Shown: piece by piece, positions 53,402-63,332 of the stretch
Layout of the letters: every line of letters begins with the position of its first letter
Position numbering within the stretch: the first letter of the stretch is position 1
Assembly: GCA_003339415.1 (NCBI GenBank)
Contig: PDHQ01000007.1
Coordinates: 62,001 to 126,000, forward strand
Origin: Ophiocordyceps camponoti-saundersi (nom. inval.)
Lineage: Eukaryota > Ascomycota > Sordariomycetes > Hypocreales > Ophiocordycipitaceae
DNA length: 64,000 nucleotides
Direction: 5' to 3'
Position numbers and translations under genes: made by a program
The notes under the pieces: generated by a model
What the model saw: only the letters and a program-made list of their open reading frames with translations
The model's database searches: none
Told to the model about the DNA's origin: nothing

Positions 53402-56400
53402 ATGGCATATTGCGGCGACAGCAGCGCGGATCAGACGGGAGATGATAGGACGTATGGTCAGGTGACGGAGTCCGGTCTGGGGCTTGCACAGCTCTTTCAC
53501 AAGCAGGCACAGGACAAGCCCGAGGCGGTGGCTGTCGTTGACGGGGATACGACACTTTTGTACCGTCAGCTGCACGAGAAAGCCTCCCGGCTGGCCCATC
53601 TCCTGAACCTGGGCGGCGATCCGGCTGGTCTCAGCCAGGAGCCTGTTGGCATCGTGGTGCAGCATGGGGCTGCTGACGTGGTGGCCCAGATGGCCGTGCT
53701 CTATGCCGGGGGTACCTGTGCGCCTATGGATCCCACCTTGGTGGATCATCAGATTGAGTCGAGGCTTGCGAGGCTGAAGGCGAGATTTGTCGTGGTTGAT
53801 GAGGCGAACTTGGGACGGGCGCTGCCGTTTGATATTGTCTGCATTGATAGGGATGCGGGAGAGACATTGGCTCCTTCGGCTCCGATTCTGGCTAAGATTG
53901 AAGCCTTGGCTGCTCCGGGACAGTTTCAGGAGCTGACGCCGGCGACGACTCCGACCAAGGAGAGTCCGGCTTTGAACCCGACTCCGGCTCTGGACCCGGT
54001 CTCGGAACTTACCCCGGCCACGACCCCGGACTATTCTCCTAAGCTGTCGACTAAGACTCCGGCCCCGGTCTTGATCCCTACCCAGGCTCTTGAACCGACT
54101 CCGGTCACGACGCCGGGTCTATCCGATGCGTCGACTCCGGTTACAACGCCGGACCTATCCGATGCGTCGACTCCGGCATCGACCCCGAGCCTGTCCGATG
54201 CGCCGACCCCTACCTATCCCGTGCCAACCGGCCTCGAGCACTGCACGCACCTCATTCACACGTCGGGCACGACGGGCGAGCCCAAGGCGGTGCGCATCGC
54301 AGGTCGATCTATCCTACATGTGGCCTATCACGTTCCCCTGGAGCCGGTCAGGGCCGACGACGTGGTGGCGCACGTCAATAACAGCAGCTTCGACGTGTCG
54401 CTGCTCGACGTCTGGGCACCGCTTCTCAGGGGCGCGAGCATCGCCGTCTTGTCCAAGGCGACGCTGCTCGACCCGCCGATGATGGAGAGGGAGATTAAGA
54501 GGCTCGGCATCAGCGTCATGGCCACGACGACGGCGCTGCTCAACCTGGTAGCCTTTACCCATCCGAGCGCCTTTTCCGGGCTGCGGATTTGCTTCATCGG
54601 CGGCGAGCAGGTCAATGTAGGCGCCGTCAAAGCCATCTTCGATCAGAACTGCGCGCCTGAGATTCTGGTCAACGCCTACGGGCCGACAGAGTGTTGCGTC
54701 TACTGTCTCGCCCACATCATCCGGGCCGAGGACGTCGAGGCCGGCTCGGTGAGCATTGGGAAGCCCGTCGGTCGCACCGTTGCCTACGTCATCGACGACG
54801 ATGGGAAGCCCAGCGACGAGGGCGAGCTCTGGATCGGAGGACCGGGCGTGTCTCCCGGTTACGTGAACCAGCCGAGCAAGACGGAGGTTGCCTTTCCCAC
54901 CGTCGAAAACGGCGTGCGCGTCTATCGCACGGGAGACGTGGTTCGACGCCGGGCCGACGGCCAAATCGACTACGTCGGTCGGCGCGATCACCAGGTCAAA
55001 GTCAGGGGTTTCCGTATAGAGCTCGGGGCCGTCGAGTCGGCTCTACTCCAGACGGGGCTGTTTGCCGAGGCGGTTGCCCTGAAGATTGACGTGCCGCGGC
55101 TTGGAGCCGGCTCGATCTTGGTGGCTTATGTCGTGCCGGTGAACGTGACCGAGCCGCCGACGATGGAGGAGGCGCTCAAGGCCGTCCGAGCCTTGCTGCC
55201 GGATTACATGGTGCCGCAGCTGGAGATGGTCTCGAGGTTGCCGCTGAGCAGCCATGCAAAGATCGACCGCAAGCAGCTGGCCGAGCTGTTTGCCCGACGA
55301 TGGAAGCCTGCGATGACGGCCAAGGCGATGGCCAAGCCCCATCAGCATCAACACGCTTCGGTCGAAAAGGTCCGGGCCACCATGGCCGACCTGTGGACGT
55401 CCATCTTGGCGGCCGCTCCTACGGGTGATTTGCAAGACGGCGACGACTTCATCAGCCTCGGAGGCTCGTCCCTGCAGGCGTCGCTTCTCGTCAGCCAGAT
55501 TCGACAGACGTTTGGTCTCGAGGTACCGCTGCTGACGCTCTATCGCGACTTTACTCTCGGCGCCGTCTCCTCCGTCGTTGCCAAGGGTCTCGAGGGGAGC
55601 GTGCCGGCGCCGCCTGACGAGAGGGAGACGTGGGTGGCCGACACGCTCATCGGCGACGGGCTGGAGGCTCCTTCGGGCCCGGCCATCGACTGGCGACGAG
55701 AGGACGAGGGTCGCGTCTTCTTCACCGGCGCCACCGGCTTCGTCGGGGCCTTTATGCTGGCCGACCTGATGCGCACGCCGCACGTGTCGGCCGTCTGCTG
55801 TCTCGTCAGGGCCGCCAACGCCGAAGAGGGTCTGCAGCGTCTGAGGGTCGGCATGGCCAAGTACGGGCTCTGGGAGGAGTCGTTCGCCTCCCGGCTGGAG
55901 GTGGTGACGGGCCTTCTCGAGGATGAGCATCTCGGTATGGGTCCGGACAAGTTCGAGGAGATGGCCCGGTGGGCGAGCGTCGTCTTCCATCTCGGCGCGC
56001 GCGTCAACTATACGCAGCCCTACGGCCTTCACAGGGCGGCCAACACGATGGGAACGCTCAACGTCGTCCGCTTCTCCACCGCCGGAGAGCGGGTCAAGAC
56101 GGTGCACTACGTGTCCAGCATCTCCTGCTTCGGTCCGACGGGACTCTTGACGGGCGCCACGACCGTCGTCGAAGACGAGCCCTTGCTGCGTCACCTCGAC
56201 GCCCTGCCTCTTGATCACGGATACGCTCAGAGCCAGTGGGTTGCCGAGCAGCTGGTCGGACGGTTCATGGCCAGGGGGTTCCCCATCGCCGTCTACCGAC
56301 CGGGCTTCGTGACGGGCCATAGCCTCACCGGGGCGTGCAACCGGGATGATTTCGTCAGTCGACTGATCGAGGCTTGCTGCGAGATGGGATGTTATCCCCT

Positions 56401-56857
56401 CCTACCGAACCAACGAAAGGAGTTCGTCCCCGTCGACTACGTCAGTTCCGCCATCCTCCACATCGCCTCCAACCCGTCCTCCGCCGGGAAAGCCTATCAC
56501 ATCGTGCCGCCCTCGCGCGACGCCTCCGTCGACATGGACGCCACGATGGAGCTGGTAGGCGAGGCAACGCAGAAGCCCATCCGCGGCGTCCCCTACGCCG
56601 AATGGGTCGACCGTCTGGCCGTCGTGGCCCCCCTGCGTCTCCTACCGCTTCAACCGATGCTCGCGGAGAAGATCTACAACGGTCTCACTCGTTGGGAGCT
56701 GTACGAGAACATGCCCGTCTACGACACTTCCAACACCGACGCTGCTCTGTCTGATTATCCTGGAGGGCTGGAGCTGCCTAAGCTGGATGTTGGGTTGATG
56801 AAGAGGTATATCGACTTTATTGACGAGACGAAAGCCAGGGAAGCTGTTGTGGCTTAG
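53402..56857 (+). CDS. NRPS-like enzyme: adenylation, thiolation, terminal reductase (A-T-R)
   Basis: 1151 aa from ATG 53402 (an earlier ATG at 53312 is in frame, but the bases between look like an intron 3' end). The adenylation domain has core A3 LIHTSGTTGEPK at 284, YGPTE at 426, YRTGDVVRRRADGQIDYVGR and HAKIDRKQL. The carrier domain has LGGSSL with the phosphopantetheine Ser at 690. The reductase has FFTGATGFVG near 775, then YVSSISCFGP and the active-site Tyr941 in GYAQSQWVAE. Such enzymes activate an amino or aryl acid and release it as an aldehyde or alcohol using NADPH. Two oddities: a Pro/Thr-rich insertion at about 177-275 just before A3, and Gln945 where the Tyr-x3-Lys lysine is expected. 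It diverges from tyrosinase. Substrate cannot be read from sequence alone. Confidence 0.9.
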   Translation: MAYCGDSSADQTGDDRTYGQVTESGLGLAQLFHKQAQDKPEAVAVVDGDTTLLYRQLHEKASRLAHLLNLGGDPAGLSQEPVGIVVQHGAADVVAQMAVLYAGGTCAPMDPTLVDHQIESRLARLKARFVVVDEANLGRALPFDIVCIDRDAGETLAPSAPILAKIEALAAPGQFQELTPATTPTKESPALNPTPALDPVSELTPATTPDYSPKLSTKTPAPVLIPTQALEPTPVTTPGLSDASTPVTTPDLSDASTPASTPSLSDAPTPTYPVPTGLEHCTHLIHTSGTTGEPKAVRIAGRSILHVAYHVPLEPVRADDVVAHVNNSSFDVSLLDVWAPLLRGASIAVLSKATLLDPPMMEREIKRLGISVMATTTALLNLVAFTHPSAFSGLRICFIGGEQVNVGAVKAIFDQNCAPEILVNAYGPTECCVYCLAHIIRAEDVEAGSVSIGKPVGRTVAYVIDDDGKPSDEGELWIGGPGVSPGYVNQPSKTEVAFPTVENGVRVYRTGDVVRRRADGQIDYVGRRDHQVKVRGFRIELGAVESALLQTGLFAEAVALKIDVPRLGAGSILVAYVVPVNVTEPPTMEEALKAVRALLPDYMVPQLEMVSRLPLSSHAKIDRKQLAELFARRWKPAMTAKAMAKPHQHQHASVEKVRATMADLWTSILAAAPTGDLQDGDDFISLGGSSLQASLLVSQIRQTFGLEVPLLTLYRDFTLGAVSSVVAKGLEGSVPAPPDERETWVADTLIGDGLEAPSGPAIDWRREDEGRVFFTGATGFVGAFMLADLMRTPHVSAVCCLVRAANAEEGLQRLRVGMAKYGLWEESFASRLEVVTGLLEDEHLGMGPDKFEEMARWASVVFHLGARVNYTQPYGLHRAANTMGTLNVVRFSTAGERVKTVHYVSSISCFGPTGLLTGATTVVEDEPLLRHLDALPLDHGYAQSQWVAEQLVGRFMARGFPIAVYRPGFVTGHSLTGACNRDDFVSRLIEACCEMGCYPLLPNQRKEFVPVDYVSSAILHIASNPSSAGKAYHIVPPSRDASVDMDATMELVGEATQKPIRGVPYAEWVDRLAVVAPLRLLPLQPMLAEKIYNGLTRWELYENMPVYDTSNTDAALSDYPGGLELPKLDVGLMKRYIDFIDETKAREAVVA
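54108..54215 (+). repeat. 36-bp tandem repeat encoding a Pro/Thr/Ser insertion in the adenylation domain
   Basis: Three imperfect 12-residue units (LSDASTPVTTPD, LSDASTPASTPS, LSDAPTPTYPVP) preceded by more degenerate TPATTP/TPVTTP units from about 53935. The array stays in frame and sits immediately upstream of core motif A3. It is likely a length-variable surface loop. Confidence 0.75.
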
Positions 56858-57320
56858 AGTGAGGATGTGTATTATGGCCGGAAGGGGGATGAAGGGATAG
56901 ACTTGAGAGAAAGAGAGGGCGAGGGAAAGTATCAACACGTGCTTCTTATGCATGTGCGTTAATGTTGATGCGGAATGGATCTGGGACTGTTGATGATGAT
57001 TGGGGAGGGGTTTTGGGGGGTGAGGTTTCTTTTTCGAGTTAATGGGCTGCTGCAGGTAAGATATTGAAGCTGTTTGATCACGAAGCAAGGTGTTATAAGA
57101 TATCTGAGGGCTTCGAATTGACAAGTTTTGGCTATTCTGATTATCACTTGACTTGTGAACGGAGATGGAGAAAGTAGGGGGAAAAGAGATGAAACAGAGT
57201 CTGCATCAATCGTTGTATTCTTCTCCTCATTTCTTCTCTATGAAACCATGTCGAAAGTATCAATCAGTCTCATTCACACCTCGTGCCCCCAAAGTAACGA
57301 TGACGTCGCCGCCTACCATG
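56858..57320. other. 3' intergenic between NRPS-like and NmrA-like genes
   Basis: Shared 3' region of convergent genes, with a G-run-containing patch near 57003-57021. No gene is seen. Confidence 0.45.
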
Positions 57321-58500
57321 CTACTTCTCGCCGGTGAAGTGCTTGGCAAACCACTCCCTCGGACTGATCAAGCCGCCCTCAGCCGCCGGCCTCGACAAGG
57401 CCTCGGAGGTGGCGCGCTTCAGCTCAGACGCCGTGACCGTCTGGCTGGCCTCGGGACCGAAGTAGAGGCCGTTGGTGGTCTGGGTGAAGGCGAACATGAG
57501 CTTGACGTCGTCTAGCTCCGGGATGCCATGGGTATTGAAGGCTTTCCAGTCGGGGAGAAGCGGTTCGAACCTGGCTTTTTTGCCGGTGGCTTTGAGAGAG
57601 AGAAAAGGAGAGGGAGATGTTAACCAGAGTAAGCTTTCACAAGATATGGATGAGAGGGGGGAAAAGAGACGTGCCGATTTCAAAGGCGCCTATGAGCTGT
57701 TCAAACGATACAATGAAACTGGCGCCTTGAATAACACGACCGGAATAACGCTCAGGATGGAGAAAGATGCCCTGGACGATATCGCCGTAGTCGTCGCCGA
57801 CGCTGACGAAGGGCACCTCGTTGGTGCCGCCCCAGTTGGGGACGCGAAAGGTCAGGTAACCCTGCTCGTCGGGGATGTAGGGGAATCCGCCAAAGATGGG
57901 CGCGACTTGCTGATCGAGGAAGTTTTCGAGGTACCATGCGGCGTTGATGGGCGTCAGGGTCTTGAAATGGCCCAGTTTGCGGGCGTATTGTTCGATTTGA
58001 TACTTTGCTGATCAAGGGGAAGTATTGGAGAGGACAAAAGCATCCTTGAAGTCAGGAATAGACAGCGAAGAAGAAGTTGTGAAAACCAGAGACTGACATT
58101 CCATAGCCTTCATATTAACTCTCCCCTCCGTCATCGCCACACAAGGAGGACCAGAACTGAAGACGAGATGCTGAACGGCAGCATCAACAGCAGCGTCGAC
58201 GATACACTTGCCCATATCGACCTCGGACGGAGCCCCATCCTTCCGAAACAGAGGATCATCCGAGTTGAGATTGACGAAGCAGCCCCAGCAGCCCTGAAAG
58301 GCGCGTCTCATCTGCTGGCCGTCGAAGCCATCCGCTTGGACGACCTCGGCTCCGGCTTCGGCCAGGGCCCGGCTGGCTTCCGAGTTGGGGTTGCGGGTGA
58401 TGGCCCGGACGCGGAAGTCGGCTTTGTTCTGCAGGAGGGAGCGGGCTACGGCTCCTCCTTGTTTGCCGGTGGCGCCGAAGACGGCTATGAGTGATGGCAT
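57321..58500 (-). CDS. NmrA-like NAD(P)-binding protein / atypical short-chain dehydrogenase
   Basis: Three exons in coding order: 58500-58098, 58007-57675 and 57589-57321, giving 334 aa. The N-terminal nucleotide motif is VFGATGKQGGAVARSLL, followed by RAITRNPNSEA, VVQADGFD and HLVFSSGPP. Exon 2 has KYQIEQYARKLG, INAAWYLENF, FVSVGDDYGDIV and SFEQLIGAFEIA. The C-terminus reads LPELDDV-like sequence and PREWFAKHF. Family members either sense NAD(P) redox state, as NmrA does, or act as isoflavone-reductase-like enzymes. It sits next to the NRPS-like reductase, suggesting a tailoring role, but it could be unrelated. Intron 1 has a GTCAGT donor. Intron 2 keeps frame (EI/ATGKKARFE) only with a GC donor (GCACGT), so this junction is less certain. 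Confidence 0.83.
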
Positions 58501-59356
58501 TTTTGTTTACCTGGTTTTAGTTTTGCAATGAAGGAGGGCAGAAAGGGATAGGGGTCAGCTGAGGCTTGGGGGAGGGGTTTGGGATATGGCCTTCAAGGGG
58601 GGAGGGAAGAGGCTGGTTGACTGATAAGTGTATTTGATTCGTATGCGAGGACGAGAGGCTTGCAGAATGTGACGTATCATGTTGTATTTTTCTCTATCAG
58701 TGGTCAGCAATGTCTCGTGAGTATCATCTTTATATTACATGACGCATCGTGTCTCTTGCTCTCACGCGTGAGGAGATGAGAGGTGAAGCGAGGCTTGCTT
58801 CGACTGACGTCGTCGTCGACGACTGACGTTGGCGATGATGTGGGGGGGGATCGGGGTTCCACAGCGGGTAGCATTAATTTAGTAAGCAGGTCCCTTAAAG
58901 ACAATCTCAGATGCAGATGCGATCGAACCCGAACCCGAACCCGAACCCTTTGCGTCTCCGTCTCGGCTCGGGCCTCGATATCCGTCCGACGTCGTACAAC
59001 ACGGATACCACCCACCCTCCATATCCCGTACATGCATATGTATGTGCCTGTTGAGATGCACGCACATGTGTATGCATGTAGGGATCGTCGGATAGGTTGC
59101 AGGCTGTATGCGGGGGAAAAGCCACAGTCTCACATGTACCGACTATGTGTTAATTTGCCATGCATGCAAAATGCATCCGTCCTGCATCGTCTGTCTGTTG
59201 GCATCGTCTGTTGGCATCGTCTGTTGGCATCGTCTGTTGACTGAGCCTCTTCATGCATGTCTCTCATGTAGGTATGCACGTTGGCTTTTCCGCTCGTATG
59301 TACGGTGTAGTATGTACGGATTACGGAGTATGTAAGTACATACTTACTTCCTGCAG

Positions 59357-59390
<34 letters not shown>

Positions 59391-59750
59391 ACGGGGGAGA
59401 CAAGAGAAGGGATGAGCCACGTGAATCTGTCCATCCTTACGAACGTATTCCTTACTAGGTAGGTACCTAGGTGGTAGAGGTAGGTGATCACAGCAGGGCC
59501 GGTTCAGGGCAGGATAGAGCAAAGCAGAGCCTCCCCTCGCTTCATCCCGAGACTCTACCCTTGTCATCATCATCATCACCACCACCACCACCACCATCAT
59601 CTACACCTTCATCTCCAGCTTCTTCTTCTTCTTCTTCTTCTTCTTCTTCTTCATCAGCGTCAAAACACATACACACGCACATACACACACACACTCTTAC
59701 ACACATAATACCATATCGCTCAAACTCGCCATATCCTCTCCCCCCCAGCC
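58501..59750. other. divergent intergenic, microsatellite-rich
   Basis: 1.25 kb with no supported gene. It contains four GAACCC-type hexamers (about 58924-58948), repeats of GTTGGCATCGTCT at about 59196-59238, GTACGGATTACGGAGTA at about 59315-59331, a GA run (59359-59388), CCTAGGT motifs at 59455-59472, a CAC/CAT run (59565-59600) and a CTT run (59619-59652). Confidence 0.55.
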
Positions 59751-60483
59751 ATGCCCCTGCAGCCGCACACCTCCACCCCCTTTCGCAGCCACACCCTCTC
59801 CAGCTCTCCATTCGTCTCTCACAAAGACGCGACCCCAAGGAACCCCTGGCACTAGGACGCCAAGGACGACGATTCGCCTCCTCGTGCCTCAAGCCACGGC
59901 CGTCTCCCGCTCTCGCCCAAAGATAGGACCAACACCACCACTTCCACCTCCCTCTGGACCTCGACCGTCTCCTCCTCTCCCCCGCCGCCGGCTCCGGACT
60001 CGAATGACTTTCTCACCTTGCTAGACAAGGGTCTACAGCTCAGTCCTGCCTCGTCCAAGTATCATTCCGACGGGCACGTTTCTCCCATCTCGCCCTCGTC
60101 CACGATCCGCATCAACAGGTTGAGCCCTTCAGAACTGGAGCGCTTCGGCCGCGGAAATCATCGTCTGTCCTTTCTGCGCTCCAGCTCGCCTTCTTCCGCC
60201 AAGAATGTGTCGGGCCACCACGAGGCCTTGGACGAGGCCAAGACGGCCATTTCCCACTGGAACGACGAGCCTCGTCCTGTCAAGCCACGCCCTTTCAACC
60301 GTTTCGAGCTCGTGTGCAGCTCCGACATCGTACCTTCCGACTCATGGTCTCCCCGAGGCTTGAACCGTGAGAGCGCCGATGTGGCTGTCTTCCAGCTGCA
60401 TAACAAGTCGCCGGACAGCATTGGCCGCCAAGTCGACGGAAACGCCGACTCCAGCCATCACGAGGCCTCTCCCCCGAGAACTC

Positions 60484-60514
<31 letters not shown>

Positions 60515-60926
60515 CCCACCTCAGTATCATCAACTCAATCATGACCACCGCTTCAAGCGCAAGGCATCCCATCTCTCCTTTCCCTCTCTCCACATACCAG
60601 AGGCCAAACGCCGCCGGCTAGCAGGACTCCGCAAATGGGCCTCCAACATCTGCCGCGGCGGCGGTCGTCGTCTCAGCCGGGCCTACCACAGGTGGAGGCA
60701 GCAGAACCGCCAACTGTTCCAAGACTGGAGGGCCAAGCGTCGCGCCGCCTCCGCCACCGCCACTACCAACGGCATCAACAATACCGACCGGCCCGGTGAC
60801 CCGAAGGAGCAGAAGTCGGTTTTTGGCATCTTCGCCTTTGACCGTGACCGTCACGGTAACGAGGAATGGTGGAAGGAGGGCGTGGCCAAGTATCGAGCAC
60901 CGAGCGGGATTCAGTTTCAGAAGTGA
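59751..60926 (+). CDS. unknown basic, Ser/Pro-rich protein with C-terminal conserved segment
   Basis: Function not recognised. The frame runs to 60926 and contains no Met codon after 59854. The only in-frame ATG is at 59751 (MPLQPHTSTPFRSHTL), but a TAG at 59853-59855 interrupts it. A 42-nt in-frame intron (GTCTCT at 59814 to CACTAG at 59855) would join the parts, giving about 377 aa; it is short and lacks a clear branch site. The protein is Ser/Pro-rich with an Ala-rich run (AAAAAAAV), then a basic helical block rich in Arg, Lys and Trp (EAKRRRLAGLRKWASN, RAYHRWRQQNRQLFQDWRAKRR) that could be a nuclear or nucleic-acid-binding segment. The end FGIFAFDRDRHGNEEWWKEG and YRAPSGIQFQK looks conserved. 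Stop or intron cannot be settled here. Confidence 0.5.
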
Positions 60927-61238
60927 CGGCGGCCCGATGGCGGGACGGCCCGGAAGCGGCTAACGGTCGGTCGCGTTTCAGGCAATTGGAGCCTGTTTGA
61001 GTAGATGCCTAAGTAGATGGGTAGCTGCAGCATATGACGCATACATACATACATACGACACGAGGAAGATGAAGATGAAGAGGACGAAGAAAAGAGGAAC
61101 CTCTCTGCCACCCCTTTTCCGACCTCTTGTCAGTGATAGGAGACGAAGGGTAGGAGCAGAGTAACAATACAAGGCGTAGTTTCTTCTCATCATCACATTA
61201 GCCAACCTAGAGGTTTCGCCGAGGAAATCGTCTAGACT
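60927..61238. other. 3' intergenic between convergent genes
   Basis: Short spacer with a CATA microsatellite (about 61036-61057) and an AAGATG-type repeat. No gene is seen. Confidence 0.5.
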
Positions 61239-62972
61239 CTATAGCATGTATCTGAATCTGGCCGTTGCTGCTGCCGCCGTCGTCTTCGTCGCCGCCACGT
61301 CCTGGCCAACGAGACGCTCCCGCTCCTCGGCAAGCTTCTCACCATCGGCCCTGTCCATCTGCAAGTTACGACGACGCAGCAAGCAGCGCAACACCAGGCC
61401 CAGCACGGCAACGGTGCTCATAGCACAGGCACAGACCGACATTCCCGGAGTGTAGAAGGGGGCGTGTCGCGCGGGGTAAAGACGGGTTCCGACGAGGGGG
61501 CCCAGCTGGCCGATGAACTGCATCAGGGCAAAGGCAACGCCCTGCCCGTGTCTACCAGGCTGGTTGTTGATGTTCCACGTGATGACGAGGGTGACGACGG
61601 AGAAGAAGCCCGCGGCGGCGGGGAAGAGGGCAAGGTAGCGCAGCAAAGGCGTCAGACGGAGAGCCGGCGCGGCGGCCAGGAGGGCGTATCCTGTGGCTGA
61701 GGCGAGGGCGTGGCCGACGAGAGGGGCCGTCCTACGACGTAATCTATCCGACAGGCGGGCCGTGGCCAGGACGACGACGGCGGAGAAGAGAAAGGGTGGA
61801 GCGGAGAGCGCTTGGGCCATGACGGGGCCGTGGCCCATGTCCCGGACGAGGAGGGGTAGGAAGACGGGGAGCGAGGCGTAGGCCATGTTTGCGAGGAGGA
61901 GGATGATGGCAGTGAGCCAGGCAACGGGATCCGTCAGTACGTGATGATGCTGATGATCATGTGCGGGATTCGAGTCGGAGAGTAAACGTAGACGGGCGAC
62001 GCGACGTTGTCGTCTCGATAGAAAGGATGCTGACTCGGGCCCGTCGGGGATCCTGGTCCAAGCGATGACGGAGGCGACGACGGAGGGAAAACCCTCCACC
62101 AGGAAGAGGAGACGCCATGGAGCGATGGGGCCGAGGGAAGCGAAGCGAAGGATGAGCCATGCAAGAGCGGAAGCGAAGCTCGAAGCCAGCGGCGCAGCTA
62201 TTTCCATATCCGATATGAGTTTTTCCGCTTCCCACATCTTGAGATTATGACATCAAGACTCACCAGCGATGAAAATCCCAGTCCGAACTGCCAACTCATC
62301 CCTCCTAAAGAAGAAGCTAAGATAAAGAGGCAGGGCAGCAAAGCCGGCCTCCCCGACCGCCAAGACGACTCTCAACCCGAGCAGAACAGGATACGAAGTG
62401 GCGACGGCCTGGAAGGAAGCGGCGAGACCCCATATCAGAACGAAGGAGGAGACGAGTATGTGAGCGGGGAGCGATCGCCAGAGGAGAGCGAGCCATTCGC
62501 ACGTCATGTAGGTCAGGTAAAAGGCCGTCAGGGTCCATTCGTACCAGTCGCTTCTTCGAGGGAGGGAGGTTTTTTGGAGGTCTGTTTCCATGCCTGCGAT
62601 TCGGGCGTTGCCTATGTCTGTTGGGAGGGGAGAAGAGTTAGCTTGTTTCCATGACGACGATGTGAGCAGGAGAACAAGGGAGGGTAGAGTTGGCGAACTT
62701 GATCGATCGAGGAAGCTGAGCATGTAAAGCAGAGAGACGAAAAGAACAAGTTTGCGATCTAACAGTTCGCAAACTTCTCTCTCCTCATCCAAGGCAAAGA
62801 CCGAACCTCGTGGACCGCCATCGTTTCTCGTCGTGAGTTCGACCGCGTCATCATCCTCGTCGCTTCCATAATCATCAGTCTCTTCTTTCTCCTCGTCATC
62901 GCCGTAATCTGAAAAGATGAGCTCGCGACCAGTCTGCGCAAATGAAGGGCTCAATGGCGGTCGCGCCATCAT
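61239..62972 (-). CDS. MFS anion:cation symporter, Dal5/TNA1 type
   Basis: Three exons in coding order: 62972-62699, 62617-62264 and 62197-61239, giving 528 aa. An acidic N-terminal tail (DYGDDEEKEETDDYGSDEDD) precedes 12 predicted helices. Family signatures include LSFLDRSNIGNARIAGME across intron 1, FYLTYMTCEW, LGLRVVLAVGEAGF and GIFIAAAPLASSFASALAW across intron 2. Dal5-type carriers import organic anions such as allantoate, ureidosuccinate and nicotinate. Substrate cannot be assigned here. Introns are 81 nt (weak GTTCGC donor, CAACAG) and 66 nt (GTGAGT to AATAG). Both joins occur in conserved membrane segments. The C-terminal tail is basic and Ala/Thr-rich. Confidence 0.9.
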
Positions 62973-63332
62973 ACCGAGAAACGCAGCTGAAGAGGATGGT
63001 AATGGGTGGACGGGGTGGGATTCGAATGTGTTGCTTCCCCCGCCGCCCTCCCAGGACTACCGTTGGATCACCCCGTTGGGATGGTGGTAGGGAAGGACAC
63101 GGGCTTACGGGGGGGGGAAAGGGGGAAGAAGGAAATCAAGGGATGTACACGTGACCGCTCGCATTGACGAGACAGGACACAGGTGATGCCGAGGAATCTG
63201 ACCGGGAGGCAGATCAGCTAAATAGTCTGACAGCAAAGTCTCAAGTCCGGCTCGTCATCTTCGTCTTCGTCGTCGTCGTCGTCGTCGTCGTGTAGTCGTG
63301 AGGTTCGAGTGGGGCGACTCGGCTTCGGTCTG
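62973..63332. other. intergenic between the MFS gene and flbE
   Basis: Promoter of the transporter and 3' flank of flbE. It includes a G-run near 63109-63117 and a CGT microsatellite (about 63259-63291). No gene is seen. Confidence 0.45.

Noticed and set aside
55043..56320. Minus-strand frame of 425 codons
   Set aside because: Antisense shadow of the GC-rich NRPS-like gene.
58924..58948. GAACCC hexamer repeat as a telomeric trace
   Set aside because: Four copies only and not the fungal telomere unit; kept as a microsatellite.
59471..59926. Plus-strand frame of 151 codons with poly-Ser/Pro/His
   Set aside because: Encoded by CTT, CAC and CAT microsatellites; not a credible protein.
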